Positions 33,728 through 45,435 of a stretch of DNA of 64,000 nt are shown here, piece by piece. The translations under genes and the position numbers were made by a program. Positions within the stretch are counted from its first letter, which is position 1. The number at the start of each line of letters is the position of its first letter. Origin of the DNA: Polydactylus sextarius (lineage: Eukaryota; Chordata; Actinopteri; Polynemidae); contig CM028913.1 of assembly GCA_016801845.1 (NCBI GenBank), positions 24,924,565 to 24,988,564 on the forward strand. Reading direction: 5' to 3'. Below the pieces are notes generated by a model, which had not been told where the DNA came from, ran no database searches, and worked only from the letters and a program-made list of their open reading frames with translations.

Positions 33728-35798
33728 CCTGGACGAGAGACACACACTGACTGAGGAGAGAGAGGGAGGGAGGGAGGAAAGAAAAAAGGGGGAGGTTCCT
33801 CCCACAGGAACATTTAAGCAACAACAAAAAGTTTTGTTTCATTAATATCTTAATATGAACTTCTGCACTGAGCTGCAACTGACGAGAACCTTCTCACTGA
33901 GCAGAACCTCAAACTGAGACATTAGAACCTCAAACTGAGACATTAGAACCTCAAACTGAGACATTAGAACCTCCAAACCTCCCAAAGAACATCTAGAACC
34001 TTCAGTGACCATTAACATCCAACGAACAGAACGTTGTGAATCTAATCGATCATTCAACAAATTAATTAAACTGATGAAAGTTCAAATTGATCAAAGTTCC
34101 ATATAGATTATAAATTATATTTAATTAAAGAATAATTCCTCAGATCAGATGAAGGGACTCTGGACTGTGGACTCTGGACTGTGGACTCTGGACTCTGGAC
34201 TCTGGACTCGTCTTTGTGAAACTCAAAGTTTCCTGTTAAATGAAAAAGAATATTATTCTGTCTGTGTCTGTGTTTCCTGTATCTTACAAGAGGACGATGG
34301 GTCCACTGAGGACAAAGATCTGAACTCCCAGTGTTCCCTGTGATAACTCCCAGCATGCAGCAGGGCAGCGGGGGGTGGAGGTGATGGATGGACCCGCCTG
34401 CCAGGAATTCTTCCTGCTGAGAAACTCACTGTACACGGGGGGAGGAAGAGGGCGAGGAGGAGGTCACGGGTCCTTGAAAACTCAGGCTCACCAGAATGTT
34501 CCAGGAGTCCTGATGTTCCAGGCTTTGACAGTTACTCTGAGGGTCCTGGAGATGGAACCAAAGGTCTTTGAAGATGTTTCCAGGGTCCTTGAACTTGTGT
34601 CAGGAGATTTTAGAGAAATCAAAGGATTCTTGAAGATTCTGTTAAAGTTTGTTTGAACAAACAACTGCCGGCCAATCACAGCGCAGGATTCTCTGTGACC
34701 TCATCAACAATGTCTAAGTGACACAGAACCGAACCTCCTCGCAACAAACTAGAACCTCCTCATTACAAACTAGAACCTCCTCATTACAAACTAGAACCTT
34801 CTCATTACAAACTAGAACCTCTTCATTACAAACTAGAACCTCCTCACCACAAACTAGAACCTCCTCATTATAAACTAGAACTTCTTTACTACAAACTAGA
34901 ACATTCTCTCTACAGACTAGGAAGTCTCAACCACCTCCACATCAACACGCGACTCCCGCCTGGTTACCGTGGTAACGCCTGATGCCAATTGGCCGCCTGC
35001 CCAGTCATAAAAACACACCGGCGCTGACGAACGTGGGAACGAGGCTGAGCTGTGACCTCTGACCTCTGTGGACTCTGAATCTGGACGTCAGTCACTTCAA
35101 GCCGAGGTCAAAGGTTTGTCGTGTCGTTAAATGTAGCTGAGGCCTGACGACTCCAGAGGGAAAATACCTTCTGCTGTTTGGTTTAAAGTTGCACCGTTTC
35201 AGAAGTTTAAGTGATTGTAGCAACTTGGTTGTTACAGTGATGGTTCAATGACTCGCCTGTTTGGTCGGCGTGTTCAGGAAGTTAACCAATCAGAGCCAAC
35301 GTGTATATAAACCCCGCCCATTTAATTATAAAGCTGCGGTCAGGCTGGCGTCATATATCAGGACATTAGCTCCTCTGTTTATGTTGATACGTATCGTTCA
35401 TCTTGAACTCAGCCTTACTCCGAGACTGTAAGAGGAGCTTCTGGACTTTAAAGCAGCAGCAGAGGCTGAGTGAAACCTGGTCCTGGTCCTGGTCCTGGTC
35501 TTGGTCTTGCTGGGCCCTGGTCATAGACGTCCTCAATGTGGCGCCGTGCAGCTGAAGACACAGAATTTCTGACAAAGACATTTCGTCAAAGATCAGATGA
35601 TGTTAAAAATGGACCAGGAAGAAGAAGAAGATGATGATGATGATGATGATGAAGAAGAGGATGATAATGTCACACATCCTCAGTTTGATCAGTTTATTAG
35701 GAACGAGCTGCTCTGATAAGAGCTGAAAGTTCTGGGAACCAATTTTAAATCTATTTCCTCGTTGTTGTTTCCAGTTAAGCCTTTGGGATTATGGGAAA

Positions 35799-35858
<60 letters not shown>

Positions 35859-36026
35859 TCCATGGACACATCGGCTCAGTTTAATGTTTAGAGACAATGA
35901 GGAAGTGAACTCTGCTCTCAGGTGTTTTCTGCAGCAGAAACATTGTGAACGTCAGAGGCTCAACACGTTCTACAGGAGAACAGATCAGAACCCGGAGCTG
36001 ATGACGTTAATGGGTCTGACCTGAAG
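33728..36026. other. Intergenic region upstream of the tetraspanin gene
   Basis: Holds short CAAACTGAGACATTAGAACCT repeats at 33,905-33,975, GACTCTGGACTGTG repeats at 34,155-34,205, a TAGAACCTCCTCATTACAAAC array at 34,735-34,915, GATGAT repeats near 35,620-35,660 and a TG run at 35,798-35,857. No coding exon is recognised. Confidence 0.5.
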
Positions 36027-38443
36027 ATGAAGCTGGAGCTGAAGATTCAGCTGCTCAAGTTCTGCTCTGCACTTTTTAATAGCGTCTTCGTGGTAAGACT
36101 TTCACTGACTCACTGATGTTTCAGATCTTTAGATTAAATAAACTGTTACAGTAACAATAAAACACTTCTGGTTCTAACATCAAATGAGAAAGTATAAACA
36201 AACTGTAAATGTGAAACAACACTGAAATTTAATCAGCTGCTGTCGGTTCTCTAATGCATCAGCTGTTTGTTCTAATGGTGATTCAACGTCTGTTTCTCCA
36301 CATGAATCATGAAAGTTCAGTTTCACTGTGACTTTGATTCCTTGACTATGATTTAAAAACAACAGGAAGTTGTGAAACACTGAGATTCACTTTAATGATC
36401 CAACAGAGAATCTGGGAAATTAGTCAAAGACTTTTTGTACAAGTTGGAATCGAACCAACAACCTGAGAACATTTTTATTTATCCACAACTCAACTCAACT
36501 CAGCTTAGTTTTAATTATTAAAATTTATCAAACATGAGTCTGATTTCAGTCAAAAACTGTTTAAAATAAACTCAAGTAGAAGCTTTAATAGAAATACTCT
36601 CATTAAATAAAACAAGTTGAATAAAGCAACTTAGTTTGTTACAAATTATATGATTCAATAAAATCAATTAATTTCATTTTTACTTTGGTAAAACATTTAC
36701 AGAATTAATTAATAAAATGTCTGAGTACATTTATTAATTATCAGTATTACTTGTACCCTGCTGCTCAGCGTTGTGGTGCAGCGCCCCCTGCAGGACAAAC
36801 CAGGCTTTAACCTTTGACCTTTGACCTCTGTCTACAGGCTCTGGGTCTGGGCGTGGGCGCCTGCGGCATCTGGATCCTGTTCGGCTCCGGAAACTTCCTG
36901 AGCGCCATCTCCATCTCCTCCGGTAACAGAGTCTCAGTCATGTGACGCTTCTTCTGTCAGAGAAAAAAAACAGATGAAAAAAATGTTAAATTCAGTTACT
37001 TTGTTTAATTCCCTCTGTTTATGGTCTTCATGCTAAGCTAGGCTAACAGTTTCCCTCTGTTTACGGTCTTTATGCTAAGCTAGGCTAACAGTTTCCCTCT
37101 GTTTACGGTCTCTATGCTAAGCTATGCTAACAGTTTCCCTCTGTTTACGGTCTTTATGCTAAGCTAAGCTAACAGTTTCCCTCTGTTTACGGTCTTTATG
37201 CTAAGCTAAGCTAACAGTTTCCCTCTGTTTACGGTCTTTATGCTAAGCTAGGCTAACAGTTTCCCTCTGTTTGCGGTCTTTATGCTAAGCTAAGTTAACA
37301 GTTTCCCTCTGTTTACGGTCTTTATGCTAAGCTAAGCTAACAGTTTTCCTCTGTTTATATTCTTTATGCTAAGCTAGGCTAACAGTTTCCCTCTGTTTAC
37401 ATTCTTTATGCTAAGCTAGGCTAACAGTTTCCCTCTGTTTACGGTCTTTATGCTAAGCTAAGCTAACAGTTTCCCTCTGTTTACGGTCTTTATGCTAAGC
37501 TAAGCTAACAGTTTCCCTCTGTTTACGGTCTTTATGCTAAGCTAAGCTAACAGTTTCCCTCTGTTTACGGTCTTTATGCTAAGCTAAGCTAACAGTTTCC
37601 CTTTGTTTACGGTCTTTATGCTAAGCTAAGCTAACTGTTTAACAGTGAGAAGTGTCCATTGTTTCACACTCAACTTTTTGACTGTAATGAGTGAAACCAT
37701 CTGGGTGTTAACAGTTCACTGTATTTTAACATACTCATCAGTGTGAATGTATTTACACACTCAAAGTAATAAGTGTAAGTATTGAATTATGTCGTCAGTC
37801 ATGTGATACTTCTTCTGTCGGACAAATAAAACATATGAAATCGAACGTTAAATTGAAATTTAAAGCCTTAAAAGTTACTTTGTTTCATTGTTTAGAGTCA
37901 ACACATTCTCAGCAACTTTATTACACAACAGGATTGAAGCTGTAAAATAATAAACAACCAATAAAATAACAGCTGCTGTTGATGGTTGGATATAAACACA
38001 TGAACCAACAAGAATCATCTGGAGGAGACTTGAGTTTATTTTGCATAAAACAAATCAAATTCCACAAAACAAAGAGATGAACGAGTGAGAAAACAGGAGA
38101 TTTTCACACAAAGATCCTCAAAGACTCTGCGACCAGACGAGGATTTATCCAGAGCTGACGACTAATGAAACACAGGTGGAGGGAAACCTGAACACAAGTA
38201 GTAAAACTAACTAACGTGAGGGAGAGTGAGAGACTTCAAGATAACACAGGAAGTAACAAAGCAGCAAATTATCCCACTGAGCTCAGTCGTCAAACTGAAA
38301 CACATGTTTAGAGGATAACAGTGCTAAGCTAGGCTAACTGCTTCCCTCTGTCTACGGTCTTTATGCTAAGCTAGGCTAGTCACCTCCTTTACACCTAGTG
38401 TACTTTCAGTTATATTGTTGAATATTAGTCTGTGTGTTTACTA

Positions 38444-38539
<96 letters not shown>

Positions 38540-40160
38540 GGAGCTGCGTACAGTGGCTGCAGGTCTGATGTTTATCGGTGCGGTGGTTGTCGTGGTCGGT
38601 TTCGTTGGATGTATCGGAGCTCAGACAGAACAGCGCCTCCTGCTGCTGATAGTGAGTCACATCACATAAAGTTCATTCATCTGTGTGAACTGTAACATTT
38701 TGTCCTAAACAATCAAACCGTTTCCAAACAAACATCTGTGACAGATGTTGACTATGACTGAATCTTCCTCCTCAGTATTTGGGCTTCCTCATCATCCTGG
38801 TCCTGGGTCAGTTGTTCGTCACTCTGTTGCTGTTCATCAACAGAGCAAAGGTACAAAAAAACAAACAAAAAAAAAAACAGTGAAAATATCTCAGTAAATT
38901 TATCAAATACTGAATTTCAGCGCAACAAGAAGAATTACATTTTATATCACACGATACTTTCTATATGATACAAGTTTACAAATAAAGATTTAATGTTGAG
39001 TTAATGTAAATAAAGATGGCCGACACTTGTATCCCCCCTGGTGTCTGGTTACAGTTCAGGTAAATAAGCTCCGCCCCCTCCATGTTAGCAGATGGTCCAA
39101 CCTAAAAACAAATTAGATAAGTTTAATAATAATAATTTAATGTTTCGTTTCCTATCGTCGTCATTACTGATGTTTGTTCAGTCTTTGTGATTCTTTTGCA
39201 TTATTGATGTTACTGATTGACATAATGATTGACAGCTGATTGGTGAGGAGGGGGCGGAGCTTTGATATTGACTCTCTCACTCCAGCGTTAAGATGTCAGC
39301 GCTCGTATCCACCTCGTGTTTGTACAGCAGGATGAGGTGGAGACGTCGGCCATCTTTGATTAACACATCTGTAACATCTGTTTGAGCAGCTGTTTGTGGA
39401 CGTTTGTCTCAGATTGAACAGGGTCTGGAAGCAGCCGTGGATGAAATCATCGTGGAGTTTGGAGGCAACAACAGTCTGGACACACTGATGGACAACGTGC
39501 AGCACTATGTGAGTCTGATCAATACCTGGTTCAATAAGTAGAGAAGTGTGATCATGACTGACTGATTGATTGACTGATTAATTGATTGACAGGGGAAGTG
39601 CTGTGGCAAGGATGGATCTACTGACTGGCTGAAGAACTCGTTCATCCACAGTCTGAATGAGACGACTCCAGTTGTTCTTCCTTGTTCCTGTTTCTCGTTG
39701 TTTAATCGCAGCTCTAACTCGTCGTTGTGCTCCGACCAGCCAACGATCACGGATCCGCAGTTCGGTCGAGGAAACAATTTGTTCGATCAGGTACGACACT
39801 CGGCGTGTTTAACGTGACGTTCTTCGTGTTGCGTTCAGTCGTGTTCACCGGCTCATGTGGCTGCAGGGCTGCAAACAGACGCTCAGTGATTGGCTGCAGG
39901 AAAACGCTCTGACCATCATCGGCATGGACGTCAGCCTCATACTGATCCAGGTGAGAAACATTAACGAGCATCGGCCTCCAGGGGGCGTCGGTCGCTACAG
40001 CAGGTCGGTGTAACGTCTCCTTGTCTCTCTGCAGGTGCTTCAGTTTGCGGTAATCGTCTCCCTGTACAAATCGATTGGAAGGAAAATTGATCAGGTGGCA
40101 GAATCTGACCACACCCCCTTAGACCACGCCCCCACGGACGATCTGGACGACGCAGAATAA
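36027..40160 (+). CDS. Tetraspanin, CD37/CD82-type
   Basis: Eight coding exons: 36027-36092, 36838-36922, 38539-38651, 38776-38850, 39413-39508, 39593-39790, 39867-39950 and 40035-40160, phases consistent, 280 residues. TM1 is FNSVFVALGLGVGACGIWIL. TM2 is in AAGLMFIGAVVVVVGFVGCI. TM3 is YLGFLIILVLGQLFVTLLLF. TM4 is in IIGMDVSLILIQVLQFAVIV. The large extracellular loop has CCG (CCGKDGSTDW), PCSC and a distal GC, giving six or more cysteines, and N-glycosylation sequons (NNSL, NETT, NRSS, NSSL). Tetraspanins organise membrane microdomains with integrins and immune receptors (family knowledge). PCSC plus a GC(K/M)-QxWLQEN-like motif before TM4 is most like CD82 and CD37, but the paralogue is not settled. 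The tail (DHTPLDHAPTDDLDDAE) is unusually acidic. Confidence 0.9.
37020..37640. repeat. 42-bp tandem array in tetraspanin intron 2
   Basis: About 14 copies of a 42-bp unit, CTAAGCTAGGCTAACAGTTT plus CCCTCTGTTTACGGTCTTTATG, with few differences. Related units occur at 29,640-30,000 and near 38,320-38,380. Confidence 0.95.
38446..38536. repeat. TG microsatellite abutting tetraspanin exon 3
   Basis: A TG run of about 90 bp (with GTGCGTGCG interruptions) directly precedes the acceptor GTGTGCAG of exon 38,539-38,651. Confidence 0.95.
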
Positions 40161-40245
40161 AACTACACCGACGGCCGCATGGACCTCACCAAGCTGTGAC
40201 ATCGATCTAAAAAACTTAATGCAACTTATTAAAATCTTTGTTAGA

Positions 40246-40251
40246 AATAAA
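40246..40251 (+). terminator. Polyadenylation signal, tetraspanin
   Basis: AATAAA about 90 bases after the stop codon. Confidence 0.6.
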
Positions 40252-40984
40252 AAAATAGGTAGATATTTAGTTACAGCGTTGTTGTATTTACATTTTACTT
40301 TTACTGTATTTTTATTGTTTATAGTTTTTCTTTTAAATTCTGCTGCTGAGTAAAGACGAACCTGTGAGCTCAGATGTGTTGTGTTTTATTCTCGGACACT
40401 AAGGTTAAGAAGCAAAATAATGTGATTGACCTTGATTTATTTCATAAAAGCATTAAAAGAGGAAAACTGCAGACGTGAAGACTTTTCTTGGACGAAGATT
40501 CAGTGACAGAAACAAATGTTCAACTTATTTATTCACATCATTTCTCAAAGAAGCGACCGACTGTTGTCAGAACTAGAAGCTTCTGTTCCTTTTGTCTCTT
40601 TTCACAGACGATAGTTTGGTTTAAACCTTCTACTTCCTGTTGTTAAAGGTTCGACAGCACAACGTGTTTCTACAATTTCCTGATTGAACGACCTGTTTTG
40701 TCGCAATGTTGATTTTGTCAATTTGCAACAGACTTTTAAGGTAGTTTTCTCCCATTTGGTTTGCATGTTCAAGGAGTTACCCAGTCAGCACCAACTTATA
40801 AATGTGCAGTTTTTCTTCTGGGTTCATTTGGGACTCTGGCTGTGACTACTGGACTTAATTTTGAGCAGCAAGAGAAGTTGCTTTGAGAGAAGTGTAGGAA
40901 GATTGTGTTAGAAAGAGTGAGACAGAAACATGAAACGGAAACAGGAACAATTGAGACAAAAGATTGAGAGATTAAAGTGTTAAC

Positions 40985-41200
40985 CCTAACCAATTACAAC
41001 AATTTTCCCACCCTGGGGACTGAGTTATATTGACTTCTCTGGAAGATCCTTGGTGTCATGATGCTGAAATGATTGGAAATCAATATCGGTGAAATTGATG
41101 AAGTGACGAGGAACAATTGAAGTTGAAATTGCGAGAAATCAGTGCAAATGCAAACAGTTTTTTGACCCATTTAAGTTTAATTTGTTGTTATTTTGAACCC
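40985..41200 (+). repeat. Dispersed repeat family A, copy 1
   Basis: Contains CACCCTGGGGACTGAGTTAT and GATCCTTGGTGTCATGATGC. The reverse complement occurs at 41,815-42,015 and again at 43,050-43,290. Probably remains of a transposable element; class not identified. Confidence 0.7.
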
Positions 41201-41814
41201 TCACACACTCCAGTGTCACGTATCTTCACCTACCAGACGAGAACCGAACCCACGTGTCCTGGTCATCAGACGACGTCCTTCATCACCGGATCGTCTCCAG
41301 CGCTGAGAGACTCTGACGGCCAGAGTTTCTCAAGGAGGTGAAGTTTGATGGAGCAGCGGCGGTGAAGACGATAGTTTGAACATTTTCTCCTCAGTTCAAA
41401 CATTCTGCTTCCTGTTGTTATAAAAACTGTTCAGTTCAGAGAAGAAGTTTGACAAAAAACAAAAAAAAAAAAAAAAACAAAACACAGACAACCAGGATTT
41501 GAACCAGCAACCTCTGGGCCCTCAGAGGCGAGTTGAATCATCTGAGCTGTAGATCAGGACAGTTGCTCCTCATGACACTGAGATGTTCTCAGTCCTCAGA
41601 GTCTGCAGACGTCCTCTCAGACCAGCTGACGTTGGACTGAGCTCCACTTCCTGTTTCTCTGTTGCTTCCTCATCATGTCTGTGGTCGTCAAAGCCTCTCA
41701 TCACTGAAGACGGTCTGGTGGTGAAGGGCGTCGTCTGGTGACCAGGTCATGTGAGTTTGGTTCTGATCTGGGAGGTGAAGGTACGTGACGCTGGAGTGTG
41801 TGTGACGATTCAAA

Positions 41815-42015
41815 ACAACATCAAACAAAACTAAAATGGGTCAAAAAACGTTTGCGTTTGTGTTGATTTCTCACAATTTGAAGCTCACTGATTTCTAACC
41901 ATTTCAATTTCAGCATCACGACACCAAGGATGTTTAAGAGAGTCAATGTGACTTGGTCCCCAGGGTGGGTTAGCGTTAGCGTTGTAGCTGTTAGAGGCTA
42001 CTTCCTGTTCAACTG
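41815..42015 (-). repeat. Dispersed repeat family A, copy 2
   Basis: Inverted relative to copy 1: AGCATCACGACACCAAGGAT, GTCCCCAGGGTGGG. The extra flank GTTAGCGTTAGCG...AGCTGTTAGAGGCTACTTCC is shared with copy 3. Confidence 0.7.
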
Positions 42016-42130
42016 TTACAGGGATGAAACAGCAACGTACTGACCTATCAATTATAATCATTTCTTCACGACGTCATCAAATGTTGAACCTGATATTTAA
42101 TCATCAACTTTTTTTCAGTTTATTAAAAAC

Positions 42131-42136
42131 TTTATT
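42131..42136 (-). terminator. Candidate polyadenylation signal, cytokine-like gene
   Basis: AATAAA on the minus strand, about 470 bases beyond the stop. Confidence 0.35.
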
Positions 42137-42183
42137 CAAATGATCTGAGATTAAAACATATGAAATATAAATATACATCAGGC

Positions 42184-42204
42184 CACACTGTGCATATTTG
42201 TGTG

Positions 42205-42256
<52 letters not shown>
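42184..42256. repeat. TG microsatellite
   Basis: TG run of about 55 bp near the 3' end of the cytokine-like transcript. Confidence 0.9.
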
Positions 42257-42257
<1 letters not shown>

Positions 42258-42603
42258 ATTACTGTGAGTACAGTTGTATATCTTCATCGCCCTCTGGTGT
42301 TCATACACATGTATTACACCATCATAAGTTAAAGAATTAAAGAAATTTGAATCATAAATAAATAGAGACATTTTGCACAGATAAATTTAGTAAATATGAT
42401 ATAAATATATAACTTTTTCTTTGTGATTCACTTTAATTTAATACATATTAAAACTATACTGAGAAAATAGATTTGTTTTTAAATCTACCAGGAAAAATTT
42501 AGTTCTCACCAAAAACACTGTAACAAATGTTGTATGAAAAAGTTAGAATTAAACTCAAAAGAGACTAAAAAATAAATAAAAAGAAGTGAGATGAATGTGT
42601 GTG

Positions 42604-44028
42604 TTATTTCTTCAGTGCTGCCACCTGCTGGCTCCAACAATCGATGCACTGGAGGAAGCTCCTCAGGGAGCTGAAGTCTCTTGGAGCAGAGGTGGAGGTG
42701 GAGGAGGTGGAGGTGGAGGAGGTGGAGGAGGAGGAGGAGGAGGAAGGACAGTCAGGGTAGTGGTCGGTTGATGCTTCTTCCTGTATGTCAACACACACAC
42801 TCAGGTTAGACATCAGGAAACAGGAAGTACTTTAGAATCATCGTCAGTAAATTACCCAATCAGAGCTCAGACACCGACCAGGTGTTGCAGCAGATCCTGG
42901 TTCAGTTTCAGGATCTGACACAAGGCGTCGTCATCGGGACAAAGCGCCTGGAGCTTCTTTGCACACTGAGGATACTGAGTCAGTCTGTGGACCAGCGTGG
43001 AGCTCTGAAACGACAGGAAGTGACATCAGTGCATCGTCATCATCATCATTGCTTCAATTTTCCACCGTTTCAACTTATTCAACAAAAAATTTCTGCATCA
43101 GACACCAAGGATCTTCAAGAGAAGTCAATATGACTCAGTTCCCGGGGTGGAACATTTTTGTGATTGGTTAGCGTTAGCGTTTTAGCTGTTAGAGGCTACT
43201 TCCAGCGTCATGAGTGTGTAATGGTTCAAAACAACAAACAAACAAAACCAACATGGCTCAAATGACTGTTTGAGGTTCTTGTTATTTCAACAATTTTCAA
43301 GCTTTTTGTCAGGACACACTGGAGTCATTTAATTTTTTCCCAGGTCAAGGTCGACAGTGTGTGATGACCACAGTGACCTGCAGGGGGCAGCAGCAGCAGC
43401 ACTGTGGACCCACCTGGTTCAGGGCAGCGGTGTCCTCAGTGCATTTTGGAACCATCAGATCCTTCAGTAAGTCCTGCACAGAGACAGACTCATTAGTCCA
43501 GGATAGCATGCTAACGGCTAACATTAGCTGCTAAAATTAGCTGCTAACATGCTAACTGACTGCTATTTCTCACCGTCTCCTTCAGCATCTTCCTGTAGTT
43601 CTGCAGCTCTTTGTGCAGATCTTCGATGATGCTCTGCACGTCGTTGTCTGGGGGGATGGAGTCGTTCGATATCGCTCTACCTGCGGTAAGCTCCACCCAC
43701 AGCGCCAGAACAAAGGTGTAAAAGTACCCACAATGCACTGCAACAGGAGGAGGACAGGGTTTGAGTTCCTGATCACAGCGACTGAGAGAAGGTTTGTTCA
43801 GTGGAATAAAGACCAGTAGAGCATCACCTGCAGGACCGTGACTCTGACAACTGAGACATTTTGTTAGAAACATGATGACGTTGTGAAAACGTCATATATA
43901 TATATGAGATATATATTTTCTCCGAACTTGTTGTTAAAATAATAATTAGCTTGTTTGTTGCTGAAAACAGAGTCAAATAGAAAAGTTTATTCAGAGTTGA
44001 TGAAATAAAATAAGAAAGAAAACTCACT
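42604..44028 (-). CDS. Short-chain four-helix-bundle cytokine-like secreted protein
   Basis: Minus-strand coding exons: 43737-43574 (165 nt with the A from exon 1), 43473-43414 (60), 43004-42879 (126) and 42780-42604 (177 with stop), all introns phase 0, 175 residues. Exon 1 ends CAA at 44,028 before GTGAGT; exon 2 starts TG at 43,737, so splicing creates the ATG. The product starts with MHCGYFYTFVLALWVELTAG, a signal peptide. A first amphipathic helix follows (VQSIIEDLHKELQNYRKML), then DLLKDLMVPKCTED, then SSTLVHRLTQYPQCAKKLQ, LCPDDDALCQILKLNQDLL, a Ser/Thr-rich linker and a last helix (FSSLRSFLQCIDCW). Four phase-0 coding exons with a short second exon are the layout of IL-2, IL-4, IL-13, IL-5 and CSF2. 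Exon 2 of 60 nt matches IL-2 as I recall; exon 3 of 126 nt matches CSF2. The last helix with an upstream Cys recalls IL-2/IL-15. IL-15-like (il15l) is one candidate. Identity is unproven. Confidence 0.6.
43050..43290 (-). repeat. Dispersed repeat family A, copy 3 (in the cytokine-like gene intron)
   Basis: Shares CACCAAGGATCTTCAAGAGA, a GGGGTGG segment and GCTGTTAGAGGCTACTTCC with copy 2. It sits between exons 43,414-43,473 and 42,879-43,004 of the cytokine-like gene. Confidence 0.7.
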
Positions 44029-44170
44029 TGTTTGTGATGAAGCTGCTCTGAGGATCCTGGTCTGGAGTCTGGAGTCTGGTCCAATCTGGTCTACAACGTG
44101 AAGTGGTCTAGTCCAGAACGCTGCTGATGGATCCTGGTCTTATGTGGACCTGATCTGGATGGTGGGCTGA
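44029..44170 (-). other. Predicted 5' UTR exon of the cytokine-like gene
   Basis: The donor CAA/GTGAGT is at 44,028/44,027. No ATG precedes it in frame within this exon, which is why the start codon is placed across the junction. The upstream limit is inferred from a TATA-like box. Confidence 0.45.
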
Positions 44171-44197
44171 TGTGGTCTGGTCCTGCTCCTGGTGCTG

Positions 44198-44207
44198 GTA
44201 TTTATCC
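44198..44207 (-). promoter_or_regulatory. TATA-like box of the cytokine-like gene
   Basis: On the minus strand GGATAAATACC lies about 170-180 bp upstream of the exon 1 donor. It would place a transcription start near 44,170. Confidence 0.35.
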
Positions 44208-44691
44208 TCATCCATCCCATCACTTCCTCAGATTCAGTTTTCTAGTATTGTTGCTGACTCAGCTTCAGGTTTGTTGGTGCACGTTTCCATGTTGTTCATT
44301 TTTCTGTTTAAAATGAGTCACAGCAGGGGGTTTTGAGGGGATGGAGCCAAAGAATAAAACACATTTATCTCAATAATGATTGATGATAATGAGGAGGAGG
44401 AGGTCACATGATCTTTGCTGCTGTTTCTGTTGAATCAGTGACTCAACGACTTCGACGTGTCATCACCTCCTCTTCGTCTCCTCTGTCCTCAGGCTGTTTC
44501 CTTGAATCTCGTATCTCCTTTCCTTTCTCTTCTGACTGATCAGGTCCTGGTCTCAAATCAGGTCGTGGTCTCAGATCAAGTCCTGGTCTCAGATCAGGTA
44601 CAGGTTCTTTAATGTGTTAGAAATATTTCCACTTTGTAAATTAATTCATGATGATTGATAATAATAATAATGATGATGATTATGATTCAGT

Positions 44692-44990
44692 TTCAATTCA
44701 ATTTTATTTATATAAAACCAGGTCATAAAAACATTTATCTCAAGACTCTTTACATAGAAAAACCAACATTTCCACAATGAGCAGCTCTTGGAGACAACTG
44801 AGGAAAAACTCCCTTTTAACAGGAAGAAACCTCCATCAGAACCAGAACCAGAGTGGACGGTCTGATCTGCCTCGACCGGCTGGAGAGAAATGAAGACAGA
44901 GAAAAGAGAAAGAGAAGAGAGGGAGGAAAGGGAGGAGGAGGAAGAAAAGAAGGAGACCAGGAAGAGACAGTAGAGATAAATTTTTACAAG
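44692..44990. repeat. Common teleost interspersed repeat
   Basis: CAATTTTATTTATATA, AACTCCCTTTTAACAGGAAG, AAACCTCCATCAGAACCAGA and CTGCCTCGACCGGCTGG are hallmarks of a repeat I recognise from many fish genomes, usually ending in a GAGA-rich tract as here. Its class is not certain to me. Confidence 0.65.
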
Positions 44991-45435
44991 TAGTTGTTAA
45001 AGCAACATTATCATTACAATAATAATAATAATGATAATAATAACAATAATAATCATGTTGTCATCAACAGCGTATGATGATGATGATGAGCCAAATTTCA
45101 CTGATTCATCTGAAGTTTTTCATTTGCAGGAAACATTTCATAAGTTTTCATCACTGAGTTTTAACTGGAAGTTTGACTGGTGCAGTTACATCACACACAG
45201 ACGCACTGTTGCATCACACATATGCAACAAAAGAGGTTTTATTGATGTGCATGTAACAATGTGTCTGACTGCAGGTAAATGATCAGTTCACTGTCGATCA
45301 GAGCTGCAGAATCAAAATCAAACTGGTTCTGGTCCCACAGTGTGTGTGTGTGTGTGTGTGTGCTCTTCAGGTTCAGTCCCACCCTGTCTGATCAATGATC
45401 AGTGACCTGATCGGTCTCTGATCTGGGTCAGATTA

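Noticed and set aside
35286..35311. CCAAT and TATATAAA arrangement suggesting a promoter for the tetraspanin
   Set aside because: Similar text (TTGCAAC, GTTCA-GGAGTTA, CAGAGCCAAC-like) occurs near 30,870 and 40,720, so it may be part of a dispersed repeat; no exon follows closely.
37020..37640. Regular direct repeats resembling a CRISPR array
   Set aside because: Units are contiguous 42-bp copies without unique spacers, in a vertebrate intron.
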